This document shows, piece by piece, positions 18,943 through 27,713 of a DNA stretch of 64,000 bases. Below the pieces are notes generated by a model. The model was not told the DNA's origin and ran no database searches. It saw nothing but the letters and a program-made list of their open reading frames with translations. Where the stretch lies: positions 1 to 64,000 of the forward strand of contig JAEWRL010000219.1 of the NCBI GenBank assembly GCA_023398955.1, read 5' to 3'. Position numbers and translations under genes: made by a program. The stretch's first letter is position 1, and the number at the start of each line of letters is the position of its first letter. Origin of the DNA: Pseudomonadota bacterium. Its GTDB lineage: Bacteria > Myxococcota_A > Polyangia > Polyangiales > Polyangiaceae.

Positions 18943-20774
18943 CGGGCGCCTCCCGAGTCGGCTGCTGGTGCTCTCGGGCGGTTGGGAGAGCTCACGCCAG
19001 CATCGCCCTGGGTCGACCGCGGGCTGTCCATCGATCCGGATCCGGCGCCATCCCGCACCCTCACCGCGGGCGCCGACTGCTGAGCGTCGGGCGGTCGGGT
19101 CGTCGCCGTGCTGGCGGGAGCGCCGCCGTGGAGCTGCCCCGCGTCGGGACGCTGAGCTCGGGAGGCTGCGTCCGGGTTCTCCGCCGGATTGGGCTGCTCC
19201 TCGTGCACCGCGGTCCTCGGCTCCCACCGCTGAGGGGCGCGATCGGCAGCGCTGCGCTCGCCGCCCGGCTGATTCATGGCCCACGCGGACGAGGGGCGGC
19301 TGGCTACCGCGGCACCGTGACGTGAGATGACCGCGACCGTCGCGTCGCCCGCGACTACCTGCAGTCCCCAGTCGGCGGCAAGCTGTGGCAGCTGGACCAT
19401 CGCCAGGTGACGATAGATGCGCTCTGCGAGACCCGGCTCGAGTCGCTGCTGCCCGCGGAGAGCAATGAAGACGGCACCCTCATCCCCCACATGCAGAGCG
19501 CTTCCCGGAAACGCGACCGGAGTGAGCTGTCCCGCAGACATGCTGGACCCTCCGCATGACTCCGCCGCCCCGAAGAAGTGGCCCTCCACATCCCGCACCA
19601 GCAGCCCGGCAGTCACAGCCGCCTCCGGCGAGACGGTCCCCGATATCGACTGTTTCGGTGCCAAGTCGGCGCTGGGGTCCTGGGTTGCGGCAGCCTGTCC
19701 CGGCGCTGGTTCGTCACCGGATTGCCGGAAGTGTTCCTGCCCCTCCTCGTCCCCGGAAGCCGGCGAATCCGCTCCATCCGAGCCCGTTGCGTGCACAGCG
19801 TCGGCCACCGCATTCACAGACGCAGCGGTAGCAGCCGCGGCCTCCGGCTCGGCGCCATCTCGTTGCTCCGTGGACGCAGCGGTCGTGGGAGACGCACCAA
19901 CCCGCCCAGCACCCACATCGCGAGCGCCGCCTGCACCTGGAGCGGCTCGCGGTGTAGATTGCGCTCGAGGCGGCTCTAGCCCGTGGCTGCCAGCCGCCCC
20001 GAGGCGCGGAGACGTAAGCGGGCCATCCCACCAGCTCTCCCCCAGCTGCAGCGGAGGTTCAGCGAACGCCTCGCTGCTACCTGGCGAGACGACCGGCGCC
20101 CAGGGGTATTGCGCCATGCCCAGCGTGCCCGCGAGCCTCGTGGCGCCGTCGCTCACAACGAGCCCCCCACCGCGCCGGGCAATGGCGACGGCGAGCTCGA
20201 CAGGGCTTTCTAGGGCGGTCACAGCGACCACACCGCCCAAGGCGCCAGACGGACCCAAGACCAGTGCGTCACATTGCGGGTCAGCACTGCCGGCGCGGGG
20301 TGCAGCCCCCATTGTTACAGGAACCCCCGGGCTCCTTTCGAAGTGCACCATACCGCGAGCCAGGGAGGCGAGTGCGTCGTTATCAGCCACGAGCCCCTGC
20401 GTGGCGCCGCGAACGGCGCTCAGCGCCACCGCAAGCGCCACGGGTTCGTACTGGGCCGGTCCAAGCACCGCGAGCACAACTACTCCCTTCGGCGCGACTA
20501 CGGGGCCCGGGTCCCGTGGCGTAGGCTTCGGGGTGGGGCCTTGCTCTGTCGCCATGCTGACCGGTGCGCCATGGCCGACCTTGGCGCTGCGCGCGGGGGC
20601 CACCGGCACTGCAGGGTTGGCTCGACGTTCATCGGCTGCCCTCTCGCGGCGAATGCGGCACCCAACGAGAGGGATGATGAACAACAGCAGCGCCGCTAAA
20701 ACCCGCACTGGCAGCCGGACGCACGGCACGGCGATGCGGCGGTCGCGGGCAATGTCATCTCGTCTTGCTGCCAT
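18939..20774 (-). CDS. Lipoprotein with degenerate isoaspartyl peptidase/asparaginase-like (Ntn-hydrolase) domain
   Basis: The signal peptide ends in IIPLVGC, indicating a lipoprotein. Residues about 95-225 follow the alpha-subunit pattern of type 2 asparaginases: a LASLARGMVHFE helix, a Gly/Ala loop, GALGGVVAVTALESPVELA, then a DGATRLAGTLG segment. A low-complexity insert of about 130 residues separates this from a beta-subunit-like part. There T388 in VTAGLLVRDVEG aligns with the catalytic threonine and ESCGG with the family's TSTGG. The residue before T388 is Val and the second active-site Thr is Ser, so self-cleavage and catalysis may be lost. A Pro/Ala-rich disordered tail follows. This family assignment is mine, by eye. 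The gene heads the potassium operon and overlaps the antiporter start. Confidence 0.7.
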   Translation of the reverse strand: MAARRDDIARDRRIAVPCVRLPVRVLAALLLFIIPLVGCRIRRERAADERRANPAVPVAPARSAKVGHGAPVSMATEQGPTPKPTPRDPGPVVAPKGVVVLAVLGPAQYEPVALAVALSAVRGATQGLVADNDALASLARGMVHFERSPGVPVTMGAAPRAGSADPQCDALVLGPSGALGGVVAVTALESPVELAVAIARRGGGLVVSDGATRLAGTLGMAQYPWAPVVSPGSSEAFAEPPLQLGESWWDGPLTSPRLGAAGSHGLEPPRAQSTPRAAPGAGGARDVGAGRVGASPTTAASTEQRDGAEPEAAAATAASVNAVADAVHATGSDGADSPASGDEEGQEHFRQSGDEPAPGQAAATQDPSADLAPKQSISGTVSPEAAVTAGLLVRDVEGHFFGAAESCGGSSMSAGQLTPVAFPGSALHVGDEGAVFIALRGQQRLEPGLAERIYRHLAMVQLPQLAADWGLQVVAGDATVAVISRHGAAVASRPSSAWAMNQPGGERSAADRAPQRWEPRTAVHEEQPNPAENPDAASRAQRPDAGQLHGGAPASTATTRPPDAQQSAPAVRVRDGAGSGSMDSPRSTQGDAGVSSPNRPRAPAADSGGAR

Positions 20775-21066
20775 GGAACGGAGTGGATGCCCCCCGGTAC
20801 CCTCGAGCTCGCGGGTTCGGGGCGGGATCCAACGTCAGCCGTACCATCAAGCGGAGCACGGTTGAAGATCCGAGGGCTCAGTGGCGTTCAGCAATTGCCG
20901 AGGTGCACCTACACACACACCCTTCCGGCGGCGCTCGCCTGCGCTGCCCCCCAACGCCGGCAAGCTGTTGGAACCACCCGACCCCACGGCTACATCGGCC
21001 CGCCCGCCCGGATGCCGAGAGTCCTGGTGGGCCCACGGATTCTGCGTTACGTCCCCCGCATTGCCT
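20775..21066. other. Divergent intergenic region, 292 bp
   Basis: This gap separates the potassium operon (minus) from the sulfatase-fold lipoprotein (plus) and must hold promoters for both. I see a short ACACAC run near 20912-20920 but no clear -35/-10 pair, operator palindrome or riboswitch. A plus-strand reading frame runs through from 20881 but lacks coding character before the signal peptide at 21067. Confidence 0.5.
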
Positions 21067-22506
21067 ATGAAACGAGCCCCCCTCTTGCTCATCGTTCTTT
21101 GCCCGGTGCTCGGTCTCACTGCCTGCGACGATAACAAGCCCAAACCGGAGGCAACGACGTCCGCTGCGTCCGCCCCGGTCGCATACCCCTCCCCCGCTGC
21201 CGCCGAAACGCCGACTCCACCGGTGGAGCCCAAGGGGCCTCCCGAGGCTCTGAACGTCCTGCTCATCACTGTCGATGCGCTGCGCAACGACATGCCCTGG
21301 ACCGGGTATGAGCGCCAGATCGCCCCCAATCTCAGCGAACTTGCCAAGAAGGGGGCGCTCTACACGAATCACTACACACTGGCTAGCTACACGGCCAAGA
21401 GCGTCGCCGGAATGCTGTCGAGCCGTTACCCGTCCACCCTGTACCGCAATGGGGTTTTCTTCACGACCTATTCAAAGGCCAACCTCTTCTTTCCGGAGCT
21501 CCTCCAGGAAGCGGGGGTCCGCACGCTCGCCTGGCATTCCCACATGTATTTCGGTCGCGGCAAGGGGTTCGATCAGGGATTCGACATTTGGGAGCTCGTC
21601 CCAGGCATCACCTTCGATCCGCAGACCGACAATCATGTAACCAGCCCCAAGACGACGGAGCTTGCCATCGAGCTACTGTCCAAGCCCGAGAACACGGGCA
21701 AGCAGTTCTTCGCCTGGACGCACTACACCGATCCCCACGACGTCTATGTGATCCATGAAGAGTCGCCGGACTTCGGCAAGAAGAATCGCGATCGGTACGA
21801 CTCGGAGGTGTTCTACACGGACCTCTGGATTGGGAAGCTCCTCGATTGGGCATCGAAGCAGTCGTGGTGGGAGAAGACGGCCCTCATCATCAGCTCCGAC
21901 CACGGCGAGGCGTTCGGCGAGCATGGCATGTATCGCCATGCGTTCCATGTCTGGGATGTCCTCACGCGGGTGCCGCTGATCATCAATGCCCCGGGAGTAA
22001 AGCCTATGCGCATCGACGAGCCGCGCTCGCAGATCGACCTGGCCCCAACGATTCTCGAGCTGATGGGCCTCAAGGCTCCGGATGATTTCACGGGCAAGAG
22101 CCTGGTGAAGGAGATCTACGGCGTGGAGGAGCCACGAGATAGGCAGCCCATCATCCTGGACCTACCAGAGGACACGAACAACCCTCAAAGGCGCGCCATC
22201 ATTCAGGACGACTACAAACTCATCGTGTATGGGAAGGGCTGGACGAAACTCTTGTTCAACTTGAAGGAGGACCCGGGTGAAGAAAAGGATCTCTCCAAGG
22301 AGCAGCCGGAGGTACTCGAGAAGATGGTTGCACTCTATGAGAAAACCTTCTCTGAGCTCCCGCTCGTCGAGCCCTATGGCGGCTCGAAACTGACAAGTGG
22401 GCGGGTTGCCAACGGCCCGATGAGACCGCCCACACCCCCTTCGCGCCCAGACGCCAGCTCCGCCAAGGAGCGTGGCGCCTCGACCTCGGCCAAGTCCGAC
22501 GAGTGA
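21067..22506 (+). CDS. Sulfatase-fold (alkaline phosphatase superfamily) lipoprotein
   Basis: The start at 21067 gives MKRAPLLLIVLCPVLGLTAC, a lipoprotein signal peptide. The mature enzyme opens with NVLLITVDALRND, the first metal-binding Asp motif. Later it has TDPHDVY, then SSDHGEAFGEHGMY with the Asp-His and Glu-His metal ligands. The nucleophile region reads LASYTAKSVAGMLSS. There is no C/S-x-P-x-R motif, so it cannot form formylglycine and is not a classical sulfatase. A Thr or Ser nucleophile, as in phosphodiesterases and phosphoglycerol or phosphoethanolamine transferases, is more likely. A low-complexity Ser/Pro tail ends the 479-aa protein. The substrate is unknown. Confidence 0.85.
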   Translation: MKRAPLLLIVLCPVLGLTACDDNKPKPEATTSAASAPVAYPSPAAAETPTPPVEPKGPPEALNVLLITVDALRNDMPWTGYERQIAPNLSELAKKGALYTNHYTLASYTAKSVAGMLSSRYPSTLYRNGVFFTTYSKANLFFPELLQEAGVRTLAWHSHMYFGRGKGFDQGFDIWELVPGITFDPQTDNHVTSPKTTELAIELLSKPENTGKQFFAWTHYTDPHDVYVIHEESPDFGKKNRDRYDSEVFYTDLWIGKLLDWASKQSWWEKTALIISSDHGEAFGEHGMYRHAFHVWDVLTRVPLIINAPGVKPMRIDEPRSQIDLAPTILELMGLKAPDDFTGKSLVKEIYGVEEPRDRQPIILDLPEDTNNPQRRAIIQDDYKLIVYGKGWTKLLFNLKEDPGEEKDLSKEQPEVLEKMVALYEKTFSELPLVEPYGGSKLTSGRVANGPMRPPTPPSRPDASSAKERGASTSAKSDE

Positions 22507-22512
22507 TCTCCC

Positions 22513-22541
22513 CAGCGCGCCGCTGCGTGCCAGCGCGCCGC
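22513..22541. repeat. Two direct copies of an 11-base GC-rich repeat in a convergent gap
   Basis: CAGCGCGCCGC occurs at 22513-22523 and again at 22531-22541, between the converging stop codons of the sulfatase-fold gene and the DUF4340 gene. There is no T-run, so a standard intrinsic terminator is not shown. Confidence 0.6.
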
Positions 22542-22542
22542 G

Positions 22543-23562
22543 TTAGTCGATCACCGCCGCGAGGTCCTGCGCGAGCTGCTCCCCGGTGCTCCGCAGCACC
22601 GAGCCAAACCAGCGGGATGTGGCGCTCCTGGCCCAGTACTTCACCTCCGCGCCTTCATCGGCGCGGTACAGCTCCACAAAGCCCAGCGATTTGGAAGCCC
22701 CACGGTACTCGACTCGAAAGATGCGCTGTGCGGAAGCCGGAAGCTTCTCTTCGAACTCAGCGATACGCAAACGGGACAGCTTGCTGACCCAGTTCCCGGC
22801 GGTCTCGTCGGGGGCGGAGCTGCCAGCACGAGACCAGCCGTCAACCTTGTCCGGCATACGGATCAAGCTCGCTTTCCCCTCTGGTGCGATGATATCGACG
22901 GAACGGATGGCCTCCTTGTCCAGGTTGAAAAGCTCGCGCTCCGAGAGTCGACTATCAGGGTACTCGAGGAGCCTCACGACCTCGCCAGCGATGGCGTAGA
23001 CGCGCCCGCTTTCCGGTGCCAGGACGTAGTAGTCGCCCCCGCCCGGCGTCATACCACCGATGGTCAGGCGTCGCTCGGCCCCAGCGGACTTCACGGTGAG
23101 CTCACCCTTCGGTTCGTCGAGAGCGAACTCCCCGTAGCGGTCCCTGCCGACGGGGCCGATGGCCCTTACAGCCGCCAGCGGCGCCAGCGCCTCGCGGAGC
23201 TTTTCACATCCGCTTACCGAGACATACCTCCTAGCGACCAACTCGCCCGCGGCGTCTGCCGGGGATTCGCCGGTCGGCGCCGCGTCGGAGTCGTCGCGCC
23301 TATCGCGCGATGTTGCCCGCTTTCTCTCGGAGGACACGACGCAGTACAGCCCGACCTCGTCAGCTCGGACATCCACGTCCACCTTTCCCGTGTCGGATGA
23401 GAAGCTGACGCTCTGCACCCGGGTCGCGTCGCCGCCCCAGATCTCGACGCCCTGCGGCGCCCCATCGTCGTCGTCGCCATCTCCGGCCCAAGTCGCGTAG
23501 GCCAGGCCTGCGATCACGATCAGCAATCCTCCGTGGAGTCCCAATGACCTCATTGCCTTCAT
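22543..23562 (-). CDS. DUF4340-type membrane-anchored protein of a Gld-like ABC export operon
   Basis: The start at 23562 overlaps the stop of the GldG-like gene (ATGA). It gives a single N-terminal signal anchor (LGLHGGLLIVIAGLAYATWAG), followed by a periplasmic region of about 310 residues. The repeated pattern of short beta strands, including an LTVKSAGAERRLTIGG segment and YVLAPESGRVYAIAGEVVRLL, is typical of DUF4340. That family nearly always sits next to GldG/GldF-like ABC transporters. Here it is the fourth and last gene of that operon. Its biochemical role is unknown; in the family it is thought to work with the GldG-like partner. Confidence 0.8.
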   Translation of the reverse strand: MKAMRSLGLHGGLLIVIAGLAYATWAGDGDDDDGAPQGVEIWGGDATRVQSVSFSSDTGKVDVDVRADEVGLYCVVSSERKRATSRDRRDDSDAAPTGESPADAAGELVARRYVSVSGCEKLREALAPLAAVRAIGPVGRDRYGEFALDEPKGELTVKSAGAERRLTIGGMTPGGGDYYVLAPESGRVYAIAGEVVRLLEYPDSRLSERELFNLDKEAIRSVDIIAPEGKASLIRMPDKVDGWSRAGSSAPDETAGNWVSKLSRLRIAEFEEKLPASAQRIFRVEYRGASKSLGFVELYRADEGAEVKYWARSATSRWFGSVLRSTGEQLAQDLAAVID

Positions 23563-25733
23563 CGCTTGCCTCCGCGTCGCCTGCGCCCGCGCGCCAGGAC
23601 GCCCGCACCGAGCACCAGGGCGGGAGCCCCGAATATCGTAGAATAGAACCACCACATATCGCCGGCCCGAGTGTGCTCGATGGGGACATCCTTCTCGTTG
23701 CTGATGGCGCCCGAGAAGCTCTCCTCACCACCCAGCCAGCGCACGACGTCTGCGAGGAGGTACTGCTGGCCCGCAGCTCGCCCCAAGACGAAGTCGCTCA
23801 GCCCATCGGCGTCGGCGAGCACGAACACCCGCGTCTCGTCGACGGCAGTGCCGCCTCCCTTGTCGTCCGTACTGGGCTCCTGGCCCGACGCCTCGCCCCC
23901 CTGTACCGGCGCGGAATAGGCGGCCGCTACGTTGAACGACCGCTGAGCCTCGTCGCCGTCCTTCTCGAAATCGCCGTCTGCGTCGCGGAACACGTCCGAC
24001 ATCGTCCGGATCGCAAAGTCTGGCTTGGTACCCTTGGTGCCGGGAACTGCCGCAAGACTACCAGCGCCGAACAGCCCAATGGCAGCGCCTCGGTTCGCGT
24101 TGCGGCTCAACGTGGAAACCGACGCGTGAGAGGAGAACCGATTCGTGACAAGCAGCAAGCGATCGGATTGATTGAAGCGCCGCTGCAGATGGTTCGTCTC
24201 GCTCGCCAGCAGCACCGGATCGAACTGCACGTGGGCAATGGCCGCCAATCGCTCCAGCGAGTCAAGGAACGGATCGGTCACGCTTGCTGGCGACGAGGAC
24301 GGCTCTTGCCCCGCTTCCCCCCCATCGCGATCGCCTGGGACTTCGAGTGAGGCGTTGTCCGTCGAGGCGCCGGTACCGGCCCCGGCCGCAGCCTGAGCGG
24401 GTGTCGCTGGCCGGCCATCACTGCCCAAGGCTTCACTGCCGATCAGCGCTGACGCCGACACGCGCCGGTCGGGATCCAAGGCGAGCAGCAGTTTCCCGCC
24501 CCCTGCCGCGTAGCGCTCCAGAGTCGTCATCTCCTCCGGCGCGAAGGGCCGTGACGGACCTAGGACGAGCACAATCGTCGCGTCATCAGGCACCTCGCGG
24601 CCCAAGCCTTCGGTCAATCCGAGGTCCTTGGCGCGGTACCCCAGCGCGTCGAGGACCTTCTTGAGTATCGTCGTCGAATTCTCCTCGCCCTCGCCACCCT
24701 CGGCGCGATCGTTCAGCTCGCCGTGGCCAACCGTGAGATAGGCGACGCGGGCGGAGCGTGCCACCCGAAGCAGGTGCTTCTGCACCGTCTCATCTAGGGT
24801 CTTGAGGGTTGGCTTTGCGTCCTGGAGCTCGCTTCCAATGTAGAAGGACGCCTCAGCCTCGCCCTTCACGAGCACCACCGTTCCATCGCGGGATACCCGA
24901 TACTTCCGCGCCATTTTTGGTGCAAGGAGGCGATCATGGCTCTCGACCTTGAGCTTCCCGCCCGATGCTTTCGCGAGCTCACCAAGGTATCCCAAGACCT
25001 CCGTACGTACCTCATTCACCGCCGGAAAGAATGCGTGAGCGACGACCGGTTGCTCTAGAGACTGCGCAATGCGCCGGGTAGCCTCACCGGGACGAGACGT
25101 CTTGAAGTACGAGTAATCGACCTTCCAGCCTTGTGCCCCGACCACGTACACGAGCAGAGCTGCGTAGCTGACAGCCAGGGCCAAGACGGACCCCGCGAGC
25201 AAGGCCGTGCTCACCCGACCCAGCTCGGGGCGGAGCGAGCGACGCATGGGGCGCAGCGCCGTTTCGCCGAAGACTAGCGGGATGACGCTCAGGCCAAGGA
25301 GGATCACCCACACGGTGGTCCAGAGCCCCCCCAGTTGCTCAACGCGTTCGTGGTCTGCCCCACCATCGCTGAGCCGGGGCAGGAGCCAATGCTCGCCCGC
25401 AAAGTGCATCGCCAGCGAGCAAAGCCCCAGCACGGAAAGCAAACCGAGCCAACGCTCGACACGCCTCCCCGCGGCAGGGCCTGACCCGAAACCGGTGACG
25501 AGCCGCGCCAGCGCAGCTACCGATACCGCGCCAACTCCCACCCCGGTCACGATCCATCGCGCTGGGGTATCGCTCCCGAGGACGCGCTCACCGAAGTAGA
25601 CCAAGACGAACCCCGCAAGGTACGTCGGGAGCACCCATGCGGCCGCTCCTAGCTCTGTGTGCTGCCGCGCCGTCGCCGAGGAGGTCCTCATACTCTGGCC
25701 GTCCTGTTCGGCCCGCCTTGTTCCGGTCGTCAT
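23559..25733 (-). CDS. GldG-like auxiliary protein of an ABC transporter, 724 aa
   Basis: It is a membrane protein with several N-terminal helices (about residues 30-210) and a large periplasmic domain. The domain contains the ABC-auxiliary (DUF4350/GldG) pattern: VDYSYFKTSRPGEATRRIAQSL, then VAYLTVGHGELND and DDATIVLVLGPSRPF. A final helix closes the protein just before the basic C-terminus. An acidic, disordered insert follows the periplasmic core. The ATG at 25733 is preferred over a GTG at 25742 because GGAGGT precedes it at seven bases, and it overlaps the permease stop as TGATG. With the ATPase and permease upstream it forms a GldA-GldF-GldG type module, known in Bacteroidetes gliding and common in Myxococcota. 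Confidence 0.85.
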   Translation of the reverse strand: MTTGTRRAEQDGQSMRTSSATARQHTELGAAAWVLPTYLAGFVLVYFGERVLGSDTPARWIVTGVGVGAVSVAALARLVTGFGSGPAAGRRVERWLGLLSVLGLCSLAMHFAGEHWLLPRLSDGGADHERVEQLGGLWTTVWVILLGLSVIPLVFGETALRPMRRSLRPELGRVSTALLAGSVLALAVSYAALLVYVVGAQGWKVDYSYFKTSRPGEATRRIAQSLEQPVVAHAFFPAVNEVRTEVLGYLGELAKASGGKLKVESHDRLLAPKMARKYRVSRDGTVVLVKGEAEASFYIGSELQDAKPTLKTLDETVQKHLLRVARSARVAYLTVGHGELNDRAEGGEGEENSTTILKKVLDALGYRAKDLGLTEGLGREVPDDATIVLVLGPSRPFAPEEMTTLERYAAGGGKLLLALDPDRRVSASALIGSEALGSDGRPATPAQAAAGAGTGASTDNASLEVPGDRDGGEAGQEPSSSPASVTDPFLDSLERLAAIAHVQFDPVLLASETNHLQRRFNQSDRLLLVTNRFSSHASVSTLSRNANRGAAIGLFGAGSLAAVPGTKGTKPDFAIRTMSDVFRDADGDFEKDGDEAQRSFNVAAAYSAPVQGGEASGQEPSTDDKGGGTAVDETRVFVLADADGLSDFVLGRAAGQQYLLADVVRWLGGEESFSGAISNEKDVPIEHTRAGDMWWFYSTIFGAPALVLGAGVLARGRRRRGGKR

Positions 25734-26455
25734 CACCGCCACCTCCGAGCTTCGAGCAGGCGCCAGGCCGCGAGCAAGAAAAGGTACGTGACCGCCAGAT
25801 AGTAAGCCACGTGTCGACCTTCCAAGACCCCGTTCATGAACGGGTGCTGGTTGTTGTGGTGTAGCGCCATGGCCGACAGAATCTCCTTGAGAGGTGGCTC
25901 GCTGGCTCGAGCGACCGCCCAGAACAAGAGCATCACGGCGTGGATCGCAGCGGCAATGATGCCAGCAACGACAGGCGATCGCACCAGGGCGGACGAGAAG
26001 ACACCAATCGCGGTCGAGGCCGCCCCGAGAAGCAACAGCCCCAGGTAACCTACCAGGACATGGCCGACGCTCACCTTCCCGTTGACGAAGATCATGGCCG
26101 GCATGTAGGCCGTCAGGAGCGTCAAGAGCACGATCATGCCGTAAGCGGAGAGGTACTTGCCAAGCACCACCTCTCGCTCGCGGATTGGCGACGTGTTGAG
26201 CAGCGTGAAGGTCCCAGTCTGGCGTTCCTCCGCGATCACCCGCATGCTGAGCAGCACCGCAGCGACCATCAGCACACCGCTCGTGTTGTAGAAGAACTGG
26301 AAGAGGACTTCTGCTGAGAGCAGGCGTTGACTGAGTCCGAACCAGTAGAACAGCAGGCCATCGACGAGCAGTACGCCCGCGATGACGGACATGCCTAGGG
26401 GTGATCGGAAGTATGCCAGCGACTCCCGGCGTGCGATGAGTAGAGTCCTATTCAT
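25733..26455 (-). CDS. ABC transporter permease (ABC-2/GldF-like)
   Basis: A 240-aa membrane protein with about six helices. The N-terminal NRTLLIARRESLAYFRSPLGM is the usual cytoplasmic lead-in of ABC-2 permeases. An RVIAEERQTGTFTLLNTSPI segment between helices 2 and 3 is the conserved coupling region of GldF-like permeases. Its ATG overlaps the ATPase stop (ATGA) and its stop overlaps the GldG-like start. It forms the membrane channel of the export module; the substrate is unknown. Confidence 0.9.
   Translation of the reverse strand: MNRTLLIARRESLAYFRSPLGMSVIAGVLLVDGLLFYWFGLSQRLLSAEVLFQFFYNTSGVLMVAAVLLSMRVIAEERQTGTFTLLNTSPIREREVVLGKYLSAYGMIVLLTLLTAYMPAMIFVNGKVSVGHVLVGYLGLLLLGAASTAIGVFSSALVRSPVVAGIIAAAIHAVMLLFWAVARASEPPLKEILSAMALHHNNQHPFMNGVLEGRHVAYYLAVTYLFLLAAWRLLEARRWR
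25741..25746 (-). promoter_or_regulatory. Shine-Dalgarno site of the GldG-like gene
   Basis: GGAGGT on the minus strand, seven bases before the ATG at 25733, lies inside the last codons of the permease gene. It favours the ATG over the GTG three codons upstream. Confidence 0.65.
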
Positions 26456-27501
26456 GGACCTGTCTCCGAAACGTGATCGGGGTCGGGCTCGTTCGACGGG
26501 CGAGACGAGCCGTCCGGCTTCTCAGGGATGCGCGCGGAGGCAGGTCGCGCCCCCGCGAGTTCGATGAAGATGCTCTCGAGCTCGCGTTCGCGGAGCCGGA
26601 GCTCCAGCAAGCCACAGCCAGCCTCGACGACGGCCTTGACGAGCTGTTCGCGAACGTCGCTCACGGCGACGATCCGGAAGCTGCTGACGGCGGCACCTGG
26701 CTCCGTGGCTGGCAGCACCTCGACGGCTTGAACCCCGCCCACTGCCCCGAGCAGGTCACGAACCTCCGACTCGGACCGCTCGCCGGGGAGCCGCACCGAG
26801 AGTTCCACGTGTCGGCCGCGAACCAGTTGTTCGGAGAGCGACCGCTCGCTGCCCACGGCCACGATCTCTCCGTCCCTCAAGACGAGCAGCGTGTCACAGG
26901 TCTCGCTAATCTCCGTGAGGATATGGCTCGAGATGACAACGGTGTGCTCGCCCCGCAAGTTGCGAACGAGCCGGCGCATTTCGACGATTTGGACGGGATC
27001 GAGGCCGGAGATGGGCTCGTCCAGGAGGACCAATGCTGGCTTGTGCACGATCGCTTGTGCGATACCCACCCGCTGCTTGAAGCCATGCGAAAGCGACGCG
27101 ATGGGCTCCTCAGCGAGCGCTCCCACCTCCGTCAGCTCGCAAACCTCTTCCACACGAGTCCGCGCCGGCTTCCCCGCCAGTCCCCGTAGCCGAGCCGCGA
27201 AGAGGAGGTACTCTCTCACCGTCATCTCGCCGTAGAGCGGAGGCGTATCCGGCAGGTAGCCAATCTTTGCCCGAACCTCGTCCTGATCGGTGGCGAGATC
27301 GACCCCCGCTACGCGGACGGAGCCGCTCGTTGGCAGCAGGTCGCACGCGAGGATGCGGAGCGTTGTCGTTTTTCCCGCACCGTTGAGTCCCAGGAGACCG
27401 ACAATCTCTCCTGGCTCTACCGAGAAGGTGATCGGGCCCAGGGCTCGCTTCGCCCCGTAGTACTTATATAGCTCTGTGACTTCTATCACGGTTGCCCCCA
27501 T
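26452..27501 (-). CDS. ABC transporter ATP-binding protein (GldA-like)
   Basis: It energises the adjacent permease. Walker A is GLNGAGKTTT (about residues 39-48). The Q-loop lies in IGYLPDTPPLYGEMTVREYL, the signature in SHGFKQRVGIAQAI, and Walker B in PALVLLDEPISGLDP, followed by the H-loop SSHIL. A C-terminal extension of about 120 residues (about 225-349) has a predicted ACT-like beta/alpha region and a Pro-rich tail, as in NodI/CcmA-type proteins. It is the first gene of the four-gene operon and is divergent from queG. Confidence 0.93.
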   Translation of the reverse strand: MGATVIEVTELYKYYGAKRALGPITFSVEPGEIVGLLGLNGAGKTTTLRILACDLLPTSGSVRVAGVDLATDQDEVRAKIGYLPDTPPLYGEMTVREYLLFAARLRGLAGKPARTRVEEVCELTEVGALAEEPIASLSHGFKQRVGIAQAIVHKPALVLLDEPISGLDPVQIVEMRRLVRNLRGEHTVVISSHILTEISETCDTLLVLRDGEIVAVGSERSLSEQLVRGRHVELSVRLPGERSESEVRDLLGAVGGVQAVEVLPATEPGAAVSSFRIVAVSDVREQLVKAVVEAGCGLLELRLRERELESIFIELAGARPASARIPEKPDGSSRPSNEPDPDHVSETGP

Positions 27502-27713
27502 GGCAGGTGCCGCCGCTGTGGCGCGATGGGCAACTGCCGGTTAGCACAAGTTGGCGCCGCGTTGACCCCTGCGGCTCGGAAAATATTCCCGACCTCGGGG
27601 GACTCACGGCCTCGGCGAGCGTCCATGCGTGCTAGCCTCGCCCTATCGCGCGCCCTTGCCCTCCCCCAGTCGACCTCTCGGACGGTCCAGGCTCTGCGCC
27701 GCGCCGCTTGCCG

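Noticed and set aside
19417..20865. A 482-residue plus-strand reading frame opposite the asparaginase-like gene
   Set aside because: Ser/Pro-rich composition typical of an antisense frame in GC-rich DNA. The minus-strand gene has a signal peptide and overlapping operon junction.
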